NCBI GenBank assembly: GCA_963978895.1
Contig: OZ022240.1
Span: 2,004,119-2,068,118 of the forward strand
Source: Erpobdella octoculata
Taxonomy: Eukaryota; Annelida; Clitellata; Hirudinida; Erpobdellidae
Reading direction: 5' to 3'
Length of the DNA stretch: 64,000 nt
Shown: piece by piece, positions 1 to 11,135 of the stretch
How the letters are laid out: every line of letters starts with the position of its first letter
Position numbering within the stretch: position 1 is the stretch's first letter
Translations under genes and position numbers: made by a program
Notes under the pieces: generated by a model
Database searches by the model: none
What the model was told of the DNA's origin: nothing
Seen by the model: only the letters and a program-made list of their open reading frames with translations

Positions 1-31
1 CATCATCATCATAATAATCACCAGTAGCATC

Positions 32-63
<32 letters not shown>

Positions 64-157
64 TATCATCATCACCATCATTATCACCATCACCATCATC
101 ATCACCATCATCATCACCATCACCATCATCATCATCATCATCATCATCACCATCACC

Positions 158-207
<50 letters not shown>

Positions 208-420
208 CATCATCATAATCACCAGCAGCAGCACCAGCAACAACAAACAGCATCATCTTCTTCTTTCTCCATTATCAAGCAGAGTCAACGCCATTATCAT
301 CGTCATAATCATCGTCACCATCATCGTCATCATCATCGTCACCATCATCGTCACCATCATCGTCACCATCACCGTCACCATCATCGTCACTTCGTCATCG
401 TCACCGTCACCATCACCGTC
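1..420. repeat. CAT/CATCAC microsatellite tract with GTCATC-type tail
   Basis: The first 230 bases are almost pure CAT triplets with CAC and AAT interruptions. After a short unique stretch (about 231-292) the array resumes at about 293-420 as CATCGTCAC-type repeats. No coding potential is claimed, and the left edge is cut by the window. Confidence 0.95.
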
Positions 421-1699
421 AAGATGACTTATAGACGCATGTCACTCCGTGAAACTATATTTACCGACAGTGGCGTAACAACGCTAGGAGCCGCAGCTCT
501 ATATTTTTTGCGAAGGTTTTATCACTGTGGCGTGCGCCGGCTATGAAAAGTGAATTATTAACTTGGATTTTCTTCAAGAAATCATTGACCGGATTTGGTT
601 AACTCTAAATAGGAATAGCGCCCCTGTCGAAATGTTTAGTCATAATTATCGTCATAAGATGTAGCAAAAAATCAGGAAATTTTTAAGTTTCAGGTCAGAG
701 GTCACGAAGCTATAAGTTAAATCGTTGTTGTTCACTTCTGGTTATCTGCTATTGTCCTCTTTGGCCTTCAAGCCCATGGTTGGAAGAAATAATAAAAAAA
801 AGTTGAAGACCATTCATTTTGGATCGTTGAAATAATAACTATATACGTTTTTTAGAATATTTATTATCAGGATTATGATAAAAAAATATAAATTAGTTAA
901 GTCAAAGTAAAGCACAAAGTGTTTTGCGACATCTATTTACATAAATTATACAGGGTTGCTCAGACAAGAATCTTAGTCATAACTAATCATAATATTATAA
1001 TTACCAAATAAAAAACATCCATATGTTTATGTAACTATAAATAACGATTTACGCAAAATATAGTTAATTGTAGTGTATGTAAAACTAACAGGTGAATTAA
1101 CCTTTACTTAATTTCAATGAGGTTAACCCGTAACTATGAAGCTCCTCCGATCGTGAGGTGTAGTAATTTTAAGCTACTCTAGCGATCGGAGTACGTCAAC
1201 TGTTATTAAGCTGCACTTTTTATGTTTTATAACTATAACTGACGATTAGATGAAAATTAATAGAAAACACTTTCCCGCTATGATGAAAGAACAACTATGC
1301 ACGAACAATTAGACAATTCTGTAAATATGAACAATAAATAGTAAATAGTAAAATAGTAAATAGTAAATAGTAAAATAGTAAATATGAAAAATAAATGATA
1401 AAAGAACTATGCACGAACAAATAAACAAATCTATAAATAGTAAATATGAATGCTGGCCATTGAATTGATAGACAGAAATTATATCGCAAAGATGTTGTCA
1501 TATGCAGTCATATTTGCATAGTCGATCGAAGAAATGCGGTTATATGCACACATATGCTCAGTCGATCACAAAAATGCGGTTTTATAAATACAAAATTACC
1601 GCTAGCAAGCGATTTGGCTGGCATCAAGCCAACCCCAGCTTAGCATCTGTCCGCGCTTTACAAACTGAAAAAAATAAATATTGCGGCTATAAATAAAGG
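421..1699. other. Non-coding AT-rich stretch downstream of the TNF-like gene
   Basis: I see no supported exon. Short direct repeats of TAAATAGTAAATAG type occur at about 1325-1440. A 9-bp perfect inverted repeat occurs at 1145-1153/1183-1191. The region probably includes the 3' untranslated region of the minus-strand TNF-like gene ending at 1700. Confidence 0.6.
1145..1191. repeat. Small inverted repeat (hairpin)
   Basis: CTCCGATCG at 1145-1153 is the exact reverse complement of CGATCGGAG at 1183-1191, with further pairing (GTAG/CTAC) inside. Its role is unknown. It lies about 0.5 kb beyond the stop codon of the minus-strand TNF-like gene. Confidence 0.6.
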
Positions 1700-4600
1700 C
1701 TACGTGGATATTTTGGTAAACCCGAAATAAGAAGATTCCTTCCACCGGCAGAGCCACACTGAAGGCAGAGCCTGTACCGTCAGGGTGTCGCCGGCGTTGA
1801 GATGAAAAACGCCGACGGCGGTGGAGGTGTGGAGCGACCCCGTGTCGTCCCCGCAGCCGAGGTTGTCGAAGACCTTTCGTGGGTTCTGTCCGCCGAGGTC
1901 CTGCGACGGCGGGACGTGAACGGCCCGCGATTGGCGCAAGATGACGTAGTTGTTGGCGAGGATTTTTTGGCCGACGATGAGAGGGCGCTGGCTGAGATTG
2001 TGCGAGTATACCCGACCGATTAGATCGACGGACGGAGTGAAACTCAGGTGGCTGTAGACCAGGTAGGTACCGCTGATGAGTATCTGTTTGATAAGAAACA
2101 AGATTTTAAATATTTATTACATGTCCTGAGTAGTTGTTATTGTTTTTGTTTAAACTAGTTTTAGGTTTTTCCGATCATTAATATTTTAGAGTTGTTGATG
2201 TGTCTGATTTTTTATTTCTTCACGCTTCTGTAAGACGTGCCTGGACTGTAACTCTGTAACCACGCTTAGCCGACTATTTTTAGCAACAAAATGAGATTAA
2301 ATTAAACTGCGCAAATTATTATTCAAGTGCATAAGAAATTTTTAATATTTTTATTTTTGTTAATATTAATGTTATTATTCTTTTTCAGCAGTAAATTTTA
2401 ATAATAAAATAAGAACTACTAATCGGTTAATGTTTACCTTGAATGTACCGAAGTTTTCGTCGTGTTCGATGCAGTCGTCGACGATGTGAGAGGCCGGATC
2501 GTCTGCTGACCATCCGTTGACGTTCTCATAACTTCCGAAGAGTCCTTAATTGAAAGGTGGATGGATGGATGGATGGATGGATGGATGGATGGATGGATGG
2601 ATGGATGGATGGATGGATGGATGGATGGATGGATGGATGGATGGATGGATGGATGGATGGATGGATGGATGGATGGATGGATGGATGGATGGATGGATGG
2701 ATGGATGGATGGATGGATGGATGGATGGATGGATGGATGGATGGATGGATGGATGGATGGATGGATGGATGGATGGATGGATGGATGGATGGATGGATGG
2801 ATGGATGGATGGATGGATGGATGGATGGATGGATGGATGGATGGATGGATGGATGGATGGATGGATGGATGGATGGATGGATGGATGGATGGACGGACGG
2901 ACGGACGGACGGACGGACGGACGGACGGACGGACGGATGGATGGATGGATGGATGGATGGATGGATGGATGGATGGATGGATGGATGGATGGATGGACGG
3001 ATGAACGGACGGACGGATGGATGGGAGTATATTTTTATTTACAAAGTTTGACGTCAACCAACCTTCAACATTTCCTTGATTGTTCTGCAAAGTCAGATGT
3101 GCTGAGCACTGCTTTGAACTGCTAACATCTTCGTTTATTAAATCTGTAACAGAGAAAAAAACACTTCAAAAATCGTTTTAATTAAATGACTTGATTGATT
3201 ACATAGCAATTCACAAGTATATCTTGATATAACTACTGGATCCACAACTTATTCTAAAAACCTTACTGTTTTATTGCTTATATCGTGATTATCAATGAAT
3301 TGATGTAACTACGAACGTCAAAAGCAACCGTCGTTATATCATACTTATAAAAATCTTGATGTAGCTATGACGCTATTAGCTGAATCGTTTAGGCCTACTA
3401 GAGTAGGTTGTGGATCCAGCTGTTATATCAAGACATCCTTGGTAAAAACAAGTCAGAAAAGTAATTTTTTTTGGGAAAACTCACGTGAAAGTCCGACGTT
3501 TTTCAGTTTCTAAAAAATAAATTAGAATAATTTTTTTAAACAAACTAATTCCAATAAAAACTAAAAAAAATAAATAAATAAAACCAACAATGACTTTGGG
3601 ATTTTACATTCAAGTTTAAACTGATCTGGACCAGTTTTGAAAATTGAAATCGAGGCACGGATTGAATTGATTAGTGAGGAGTAATGAGAAAATGAGTAAT
3701 TCTAATCATAAGTAGGGTATGTCTATAATATATAATATCATAAAAATATATCTATGTTCTTAACAGTCATTAACAGTGGTGGTGGTGGTGGGGGTGGTGG
3801 TGGGGGTGGTGGCTAAGCGGTAAAGCGTTCGCCTGTCGCCTTGTAGGTCGGCGGTTTGAATCTCACTGGCGTCACCATCGTAGCTCCCTTAAGCAAGGAG
3901 TTTACACGCATTGCTCAGGTTGAGTGTCTCGCGGGGTTAACTAACTCCTTTCACTAAACTTAAAAAAAGAAGAAAAAAACAGTAGGCCATGGACTTCTAT
4001 ATAAAAGGTGCTATTATATAGAAGTCCATGAGTAGGCACGAAAGGGCTTGAATGGACATAAGACATGAAAGAGCTTGCGAGGGCATGATTAAGGACCGAG
4101 CAGCCATGATTAAGGCCTGAGCTGGTATGATTAAGGCCTGAGAAGACATGAGTGAACTCGATCGGAATAAATAATTAATTAGTTTTAAATTAAAAAAAAA
4201 CTAACCCATAAAAACAAAGTTTTTATTATAAATCCTTTATATACGATCCTAGATTTCCGGTACTAATTCCTTTTACAGCCCAGAGCCAAATTCAAAAATT
4301 AAAAATCCGTTAAAATTTGGTGTTTTTTGAAAAACTTAATTATACAATTTCCGATCAAACTGAAATTTTGATAGATTTAATTGTCTCGCAGCCCAAGTCG
4401 ATGTGCCAAATTTCAGCTCGATCGGATAACGGGAAGAGAGTTAATTTTGAGACTCAAAGTTTGTGACCGACAGGAAGACAGACAGACAGACAAAATTAAA
4501 AATCCGTTAAAATTTGGTGTTTTTTGAAAAACTTAATTATACAATTTCCGATCAAACTGAAATTTTGATAGATTTAATTGTCTCGCAGCCCAAGTCGATG

Positions 4601-7600
4601 TGCCAAATTTCAGCTCGATCGGATAACGGGAAGAGAGTTAATTTTGAGACTCAAAGTTTGTGACCGACAGGAAGACAGACAGACAGACGGGAAGACAATC
4701 GAAAATAATATAAAGGATTTAAAAAATAATTAATATAATAAATTAATCAAAAACGAAAGATTGTTTTTTCCAGCGATGACGACGAAATTATCCGTGGTTG
4801 AAGAATTAAACACAGCAAAACACTTTTTGAACCCAGTGGTCCAAATATTTTTTAAATCCCCAGGGGGCGAATGAATACAAAAGAAAATGGCGGCAGCAAT
4901 AAAAATTCTTTTATTCTTCACATGTCACCGTTCACCATGCATGATTGCCTGATCGCTGTCAACAACATTGGAAATCGTAATAACGGACATGCAACTCTGC
5001 AATTCATAAAGCTTAGGATTATATTTTAATAGGCACTTTTTGAGCATGTTTTTGTCCCAATTTCAAGATTTCCATGCTATTGGCTGATACTGCTCAATTA
5101 TTTTATGTATATATTGTATACTATTCTTACTAATATAGATTTGAAACTCGGCCAGATGGTTTAGCCGAATAGCCACTTTAAAGAAAACTTTCATTCAATC
5201 CAGAGAGCGGTGTAGCCGGCTAACTTTTGGCGAAACAAGCTGCTATGGGTAAATAAATGAGAGCCAGTAACTCTATTACAACATCACCGAGAACCCGGGA
5301 TGGAATTACTTTTAATCTTTCAACATGTTTCTGAATTGCAGTGTAAAAAGAAAAATTGCCTCAGATATGTGCCAGAATTATTCGTCCATACTTTAAGATG
5401 TGACAATTAGAGCGAGTGCTAGACGTCATAGCTTACCTGGGTATAAAAACATTAAACTAAAACATCAATCGAATGCACCGATGCAGATCACGGAATTTCC
5501 CCAGGTGTGCAGAACTGAAAACGAAAGTGAAAGTTTATGGTTTTCTAAACGTCAGTGCGATCATCATCATAATCAACAACATTTCTGAAGTTTTATTATC
5601 GAATAATCGGTAGAACAGTTCTGATATCATTATCTCTCCGAGGCGAGCAAAACCGAAACCGAAACCGCAAACATCGGATTTTTTTAACGTCAGCAAAATC
5701 AGCATCAAATCAACAATTTTGGATTTTTCAAACGTCGGTATACTTGAAATTGGTAGAAAAAATGTTTTAGGCTACTTCAATTTTCCCCAGGTGTGCAAAA
5801 CTAAAACAGAAAATTAAAACTTTGGATTTTCCTCAAGTCAGTAACACTTGAAATCGGCAAGAGAAGTTTGAGATATTTTAATTTTTGCCAGGTATGCAAA
5901 AATTAAATCGAAAATGAAAACTTAGGTTTTTCTTAACGTCATTACACCTGTATTGAGTTATTTGATTTTTCCCAGGTGTGACAAAATGAAACAGAAAACT
6001 TTGGATTTTCTTAACGTGATTTGAGTACACCAAGATAGGCTTAAGACACATCACGTGATGGCATGACCTTTACCTTCACTTTGACCCTTTCCAGACATTT
6101 AGTTATTTCAGTTATTTGCAAAATTTTTAATTTTTTTTTTAATTTTTTCTTCATCTCCTTTTCTAGAAAATATTTTTGCAGGCGGATTTCTGCATCTATG
6201 GATGAGTGGATGGATGACTACCAGTTTTTGAACCATTAAAAATAAATTCTATAACTTTTACGGAAAACTTTTTTTAAATTCATTTTGACAGGTTTTGAAT
6301 AGCATCTTAAATATTTTATTTAATTTCATATTAAATCGCTTTTAATAGGCAATATTGTCACTAGCGTTTCAACTATATTCGGTTCACTGCCGCTTAATGG
6401 AGACAATACTTGCACTAAAGAGCGACTTAATACTTATAATATTCCCAGGTAATGAAAATGCTCGAACAACAAGTTTGACTTTGGAGTTCTAACCATGATC
6501 CTGAAAAGGCGGTTAAACAAGTAAGATAGGTTTTCGACCGGATCGTGGATAAGGGGGGGTGGTCTGACACTCGGAGGCTAAGCAGGAATGTCATTTCAGC
6601 CAAAGTATGGGACAAAATAGTTGATGACCGGGGGAAGGTCCTTTTTCAAATTTTTGCAACCGCTTACTCCTGCCCCCCCCCACCTAAATGACGTCCCTGA
6701 AACTAAGTTAAATTGAAGTATTTCCGTAAAAGTAATAGGCATTACCGAATGGGTCCCCTTTCATTCCTCAAATCTGATGTTTTCCAGAAATTTATAATTA
6801 ATTATTATTATAATAGCAGCAACGTTTCAGCTTCGCAACCTCCCTCCCTTCTTCTAGAAAATTGTTTTTCAATTAATTTGTTTTTATAGAAAACACAACA
6901 CTCCTTGTGGAGACTGGGTTTTGAAGCAGTGTAACTTAAAATCCGAAGATATAGGTACTTATGAGGCTTAGTTAACTTTTTAACTTATTAGCACTATCCT
7001 AATTCGTTAACTTTTTAACTTATTAGCACTATCCTAATTCGTTAACTTTTTAACTTATTAGCACTATCCTAATTAGTTAACTTTTTAACTTATTAGCACT
7101 ATCCTAATTAGTTAACTTTTTAACTTATTAGCACTATCCTAATTCGAAATTATATTTTGACACGATTTCAAATTGCACTAAAAAAGCGAGTATATATATA
7201 AACGAAAACGATTTTCAACACATCTGTTATTAGAATAAAAAAAATGTTCATCTTAAAAATAACCTAACCTCTGCAGTGCGTTGGAAGTATGTCGTTTCAT
7301 CTCGACAGCACTCGAGTCCAATTTCTTTCAGGCTTTTCCCGTAAGACGGGTCGGTACAAGCTATGCAAGTCAAGTCTTCCAGTTGTCGGCCCAACCTCGA
7401 AATCTTCACTGTGAAAACCACCATTAGTGTGAGGAACAGGAATACGATGGCGACGTGAAGGCACGAGCAGAAACATCGATTCTCGCTGAGCTGCAGACAT
7501 TGTAGCCAACGGTCTTTAGCCGTTGGCGAGCTGGCGCGAAGATTCAATTTCGTGGAGTCGCTATCAGCTGTTGTCGACCGATAGATAGCCGCGTCTGAAT

Positions 7601-7607
7601 CGCTCAT
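1700..7607 (-). CDS. TNF superfamily ligand, type II membrane protein (partial exon model)
   Basis: TNF-family cytokines are type II membrane proteins whose C-terminal jelly-roll domain trimerises and binds TNF receptors. Exons I can support on the minus strand: 7607-7269 (start MSDSDAAIY; about 45 cytoplasmic residues, one membrane segment around residues 50-72, then a Cys-rich stalk start), 3143-3063 (contains AHLTLQNN, the usual first strand), 2544-2438 ([11 protein letters not shown]) and 2083-1700 ([11 protein letters not shown] through [10 protein letters not shown], stop TAG). The last three exons join with correct phases and GT-AG borders. Exon 7607-7269 ends in phase 0 while exon 3143 needs phase 1, so at least one stalk exon in 3144-7268 is unfound. 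An upstream in-frame ATG at 7673 is possible. The family assignment is firm from strand order and the terminal YFG motif; the receptor and orthology are unknown. Confidence 0.82.
2557..3022. repeat. (GGAT)n/(GGAC)n tetranucleotide array filling a TNF-ligand intron
   Basis: About 115 copies of GGAT run uninterrupted except for a (GGAC) block at about 2892-2935 and a degenerate right end. The array occupies nearly all of the 518-bp intron between the exons at 3063-3143 and 2438-2544. It stops about 12 bases before the 3' splice site on the minus strand, so the CATC-rich strand forms the pyrimidine tract. The long open frames through it (WMDG or HPSI repeats) are artefacts. Confidence 0.97.
3802..3978 (+). 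repeat. tRNA-derived SINE, copy 1
   Basis: The head reads like a tRNA with an A box (GGTGGCTAAGCGG) and a B box (GGTTTGAATCTC). It is followed by the shared body CTCCCTTAAGCAAGGAGTTT and an A-rich tail near 3961-3980. The same head and body occur at 57076-57303 (minus) and 62662-62878 (plus). The copy is preceded by a GGT/GGGGT microsatellite at about 3776-3808. It is too degenerate for a functional tRNA gene. Confidence 0.85.
3981..4037. repeat. Perfect 17-bp hairpin flanked by 7-bp direct repeats
   Basis: The arms CATGGACTTCTATATAA (3988-4004) and TTATATAGAAGTCCATG (4014-4030) are perfect reverse complements with a 9-nt loop. They are flanked by AGTAGGC at 3981-3987 and 4031-4037. The direct repeats resemble a target-site duplication around a tiny foldback element inserted beside the SINE tail, though chance cannot be excluded. 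Confidence 0.75.
4060..4165. repeat. Short diverged tandem repeat (ATGATTAAGGCCTGAG type)
   Basis: Units of about 26-28 bases containing CATGATTAAGG-CTGAG recur three to four times with substitutions. There is no coding signal. Confidence 0.7.
4295..4688. repeat. 197-bp direct tandem duplication
   Basis: Two copies of a 197-bp unit lie head to tail, beginning at AATTAAAAATCCGTTAAAAT near 4298 and 4495 and each ending in a GACA run. By eye the copies are nearly identical, so the duplication is recent. The unit contains CAAATTTCAGCTCGATCGG and may come from a dispersed element. Confidence 0.9.
5490..6020. repeat. Highly diverged tandem repeat, about 4 units
   Basis: A motif of TTTCCCCAGGTGTGC-AAA-CT followed by AAAACTTTGGATTTTC-TAACGTCAG recurs near 5498, 5787, 5888 and 5970, with spacing of roughly 80-130 bases or multiples of it. 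The copies are degenerate, suggesting an old satellite-like array inside the TNF-like gene intron. Confidence 0.65.
6966..7145. repeat. 35-bp tandem repeat, 5 copies
   Basis: The unit GTTAACTTTTTAACTTATTA plus GCACTATCCTAATTC is repeated about five times with only an occasional C/A change. It ends about 125 bp from the 5' splice site of the first recognised TNF-like exon, inside the intron. Confidence 0.95.
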
Positions 7608-7673
7608 GAATGCTTTATTATGTTGAAGCAATTTTTTTGTACGATAAACAAATTTTAACGCAATCTGTTTCAA

Positions 7674-8504
7674 ACCGATTAAGTTTTTTTTTGAATAAAG
7701 TTGTAGTGTGCCTATGCGCTTGGTAACTTTCTGTATACTCCAAGTCTCTAGTTGAGTATATTATAGCTGTTGAGAAGTTGAGAACCGCGGTAAATAGTAC
7801 AATAAAACTTCGAGTATGCTTTGTTTAGATTAGATTGTTCGACTTTAAGCTGAATAATGAGGCTTGTAAAACCCGTAAATTCTTGAATGGGGAAGACGAT
7901 TTATTTTTAAACATTTGCCATCCAATTGTCGTAGGTTAAAAATTTGTTTTTATTTCACGTCTGAATAAATACTCTTCGTATATATTTTATCCTACCGGTG
8001 GTCTTGGTGGGATCAAACCTTTGAAAAATATTATTATTATTATAAACCAGGCACGGGCAAGCCCCTCGCCGAACAATATAAACACAAACTGAACGCGCAA
8101 ACAAATACAACAAAAATAAAACATAACAGAAGCGTAGAGTATCCATATTTCGGGGGTGGGAGCAAATCCAACTTATTGATCAACTTTTCCAGAAAATGTC
8201 GGTGGCCCTGGAAAGTAGTTGTTTGTAATTTTCTTGAAATTTGTATTAAACTGCAATAGCTCGTTTTTCCCGGGAGGCTAGATTTAACCCGGTGAGACAG
8301 CAAATGGCCCCGTCACCCCCTATCTCTACCCCATGTAGAGACATCCCAAGCGACAACTCTTAATGTCGTTGAGACATTCAAAATTCAAACCACCATTAAT
8401 AGAAATGTCAATATTTAAAGAAATTATTCGAATAAAAACAACAAAAATGCTTTTCTTTTCCATTCCAGACTTTAAACAACTGTTGACATGTATATATGTG
8501 TGGG
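7674..8504. other. Intergenic, probable TNF-like gene 5' region
   Basis: No exon is supported here. The stretch lies upstream of the first recognised minus-strand TNF-like exon and should hold its promoter. No convincing TATA or initiator arrangement can be picked out by eye. Confidence 0.5.
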
Positions 8505-9986
8505 CGGGTCGGCAGGGCTGTATTTACCAAAGGGCTGACCGGGGCTGAAGCCCAGGGGCGGCCGGTGATAGGGGGCGGCCAGAAATGATGATGAAAAAAA
8601 ATTATTTGTCCTTTTTAGTTTTTTACTTTTTACATAGTTATTCTGCCACATTAAAAAGGTTATTATTAACATTATTTAGTTTTCGTCAAATTTTCTTGCA
8701 AAAAAGAAAAGTAATTTAAGGTTATTTATGACTACCCTGTGGAGTCTCCTGCTTCATCGCTTCAAAGCAGCCAGCGTTCGCCTTCAGGCCATCGACATCG
8801 ACCTCAACACGGTTGTGGAGCTTTATGGATCACTAATTGAACTTGTCAAAACCTGTCGGAATGATTTCGATCTGTTCGAGAAGAAGGCGACGGAAAAAGG
8901 ACCTACACAGTACAAGCATGAAAAAAGTCGAATGATTAAACGGAAAAGACATCATGACGAAGTGTCAGATCCAGCAGAAGTCCCATTCTCCCCACGTGAA
9001 AAATTCCGCTTTAACACATTTTTGCCAATTTTGGACAGTCTGAATGTCCAGTTGCAACAGCGCTGCGAGGCCTACATCTATCTCAACAAGCATTTCGGAT
9101 TCTTGATAAGAATCAGTACCATGACGTCTGCCGATATTTCCTCTTCTATTGTTAGCCTCAGTGAAGAATTGCCGAATGACTTCGACAGAGATTCCCTCAC
9201 AAAAGAATGCATTCACTTCGCTGCGCATCTCCGAAGTCAAGACAATGAGTGTGGTCCAAAAACAGCCGCTGATATGATGAAAATGATCCGCGAGAACCTT
9301 TTCACAGATGGATATCCAAATTTGGAGATTACTCTTAAAATTTATCTATGCCTTATGGCAACAAACTGTTGCACCGAACGCAGTTTCTCAGGTTTGAAGC
9401 GTATTAAGAATTACCTGCGTTCCTCCCTCTCTCAAGACAAGATGACCAGTATGTCATTATTGTGTATAGAGTCGTCAATTTTGGAAACACTCGATTGTGA
9501 CACAATTATTAATGACTTCAGTGTAGTGAAGGCCCGGCGAAAGCCAATATGACACGTCACACGTTTCTAAAATGTACACCTTGATTTTCAGTGGTGTGTT
9601 CACATATTTTCATACAAAGATTGTCAAAGTACATGCATATGTTTGGAATCCACTTTAAAGCAACTGTGTTGTGCATTATAACTATTGTTTATCACTCATA
9701 CAAAATTTCCCTAGCTGTGCTGTGCTAGGTTTTCACTTCTTTTTGCGTTAAATTTCTGTATTTGTGTGCGTGGGTGTCAACAGGCTATATAAGCACTGTA
9801 TTTCCGCCTCTTTGGCACTTCCGTTTAATTGTAATGTTATAGTTCGGCAACTTGCCAATAAAGAAAATGAAGACAAATAATTGTGGATTGCGATTGTCCA
9901 GGAAAAATATTGCCCACACTGAGGGGCGGCCCATGCTGAAAAAGCCCAGGGGCGGTCTGACCGCTAAATACGGCCCTGCGGGTCGG
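8505..9986 (+). mobile_element. hAT-family DNA transposon, internally truncated, with 8-bp target duplication
   Basis: The element runs 8513-9978. Its ends are imperfect inverted repeats: CAGGGCTGTATTTACC on the left and the complement of CAGGGCCGTATTTAGC on the right. The 8-bp sequence CGGGTCGG sits immediately outside both ends (8505-8512 and 9979-9986), which is the diagnostic hAT target-site duplication. GC-rich subterminal repeats (GCCCAGGGGCGG) recur at both ends. At 1466 bp with only the C-terminal part of a transposase it cannot be autonomous. It lies between the TNF-like and SAMTOR genes. Confidence 0.93.
8728..9552 (+). CDS. C-terminal hAT transposase fragment (ZMYM1-like, hAT dimerisation region)
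   Basis: This is a single intronless frame of 274 residues. The C-terminal third has the hAT dimerisation signature: a YPNLE-type segment followed by a leucine-rich helix and TNCCTERSFSGLKRIKNYLR, then MTSMSLLCIES. hAT dimerisation domains hold transposase subunits together, and similar sequences occur in domesticated ZMYM1-like proteins. The N-terminal BED or other DNA-binding finger and most of the RNase H-like catalytic core are absent, so this is a remnant rather than an active enzyme. The frame lies wholly inside the inverted repeats at 8513-9978. The frame is intact, so either the deletion is recent or the fragment is still translated. Confidence 0.85.
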   Translation: MTTLWSLLLHRFKAASVRLQAIDIDLNTVVELYGSLIELVKTCRNDFDLFEKKATEKGPTQYKHEKSRMIKRKRHHDEVSDPAEVPFSPREKFRFNTFLPILDSLNVQLQQRCEAYIYLNKHFGFLIRISTMTSADISSSIVSLSEELPNDFDRDSLTKECIHFAAHLRSQDNECGPKTAADMMKMIRENLFTDGYPNLEITLKIYLCLMATNCCTERSFSGLKRIKNYLRSSLSQDKMTSMSLLCIESSILETLDCDTIINDFSVVKARRKPI

Positions 9987-10141
9987 TGTAGTTAAGTAGT
10001 AACGTAACGTCTTCAACGCTTAACAATTTCCACTTCCCTCTAGCGTGAGCTATATTTAAATATGAAACAAAAATAACGTTTTTTTTATCTTCCTATATCT
10101 TCTGGATTAGTTCGACCCGAATAATATGACAATATGACGGG

Positions 10142-10143
<2 letters not shown>

Positions 10144-10233
<90 letters not shown>

Positions 10234-10250
10234 AACACACACACACACAC
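10144..10250. repeat. (CA)n microsatellite
   Basis: More than 50 CA dinucleotides in a row with one interruption near 10233. The cysteine/valine-rich frames on the opposite strand are artefacts. Confidence 0.97.
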
Positions 10251-10976
10251 TTAAACATACATATACACACATACACACATACTAATTCGAAACAAATATG
10301 CCTTTAAGATAGTTTGATCGGGATTTATTCGCGTCGATTTGACAAATTATTTACGTAGATAACATAAAACTTGAAAATTAAACAAATTAAAATCTTCTAG
10401 GGGAATATTTTTACACAGAATTTTTTTTGTTAGTTTATACAAAATTTCTAATTAAAAATCACTTGCTTATATATATAAACTATTTTTCTTTTAAATATTT
10501 TTAGTTTTAACGTAATATTAAGATGTACTGTTAGGAGATCAATTGAATGTACCTTGATACCTTACCTTCATATATGACTCACTTATCTATATACCTTAAT
10601 CTTTACTAGGGAAATTCCAACTAAAACCAACAGTTCTCAAATCTAACACACTTGACAGGGAAGTAAAGACTCAAAATGATCAAGCAAAGTAAATAGAAAA
10701 TATCCTGTCAACTGTCAACGATACGAGTCACAACAGGACGTTTGAACAAGAAATCAAGTAAAAGTTAACAATAGTAAGTAATTACTAGTTACTAATAGTT
10801 TTTACTAAAAAGAAAACAAGTAGTTAGTACCTAACTACTAGGCACTAAAGCATGATTATGCTCACCTAGAAAGTCAAAATCTTCAATCGCTCCATAATAT
10901 ATGGAATGAAGCATTTAATATGCAAAAAAAGTTATCTTAATGCATAGTGAAATGTGTGCAATAAGTTAATTTCCAT

Positions 10977-11135
10977 TTTTACAAACTTTTATTTTGGTTA
11001 CAATCTGTGTGTGTGTGTGTGTATTGGATGACAATACATGATTCAATTAGAAAAAAAACTTAAAAAAATCTTTCATATTTCTAAATCAAGTGTATTTGAA
11101 ATCAAAGTTTGTGTTGAAAAACTCGTTTTTTCCTA
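10977..11135 (-). repeat. Dispersed unclassified repeat, copy 1 (deleted)
   Basis: On the minus strand this matches the copies at 43318-43575 and 44862-45243: the ends ACTCGTTTTT...GTGTTG and TACAAACTTTTATTT, and the core ATTGGATGACAATACATGAT next to a GT run. The inner part carrying the CAGCTAGTCG-AAAGCTGG motif is missing from this copy. No coding capacity was recognised. Confidence 0.75.

Larger units (their letters stand above)
3144..7268. other. Large repeat-rich intron region of the TNF-like gene
   Basis: This stretch lies between the first recognised TNF exon and the exon at 3143. It holds a SINE, a perfect hairpin, a 197-bp tandem duplication, a diverged tandem repeat at 5490-6020 and a 35-bp repeat array. 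A missing stalk exon should lie here, but I could not identify it. Confidence 0.6.

Noticed and set aside
2434..3125. Long open frames of WMDG or HPSI repeats on both strands
   Set aside because: They are readings of the (GGAT)n microsatellite, not proteins; only the flanking pieces belong to TNF-like exons, in another frame.
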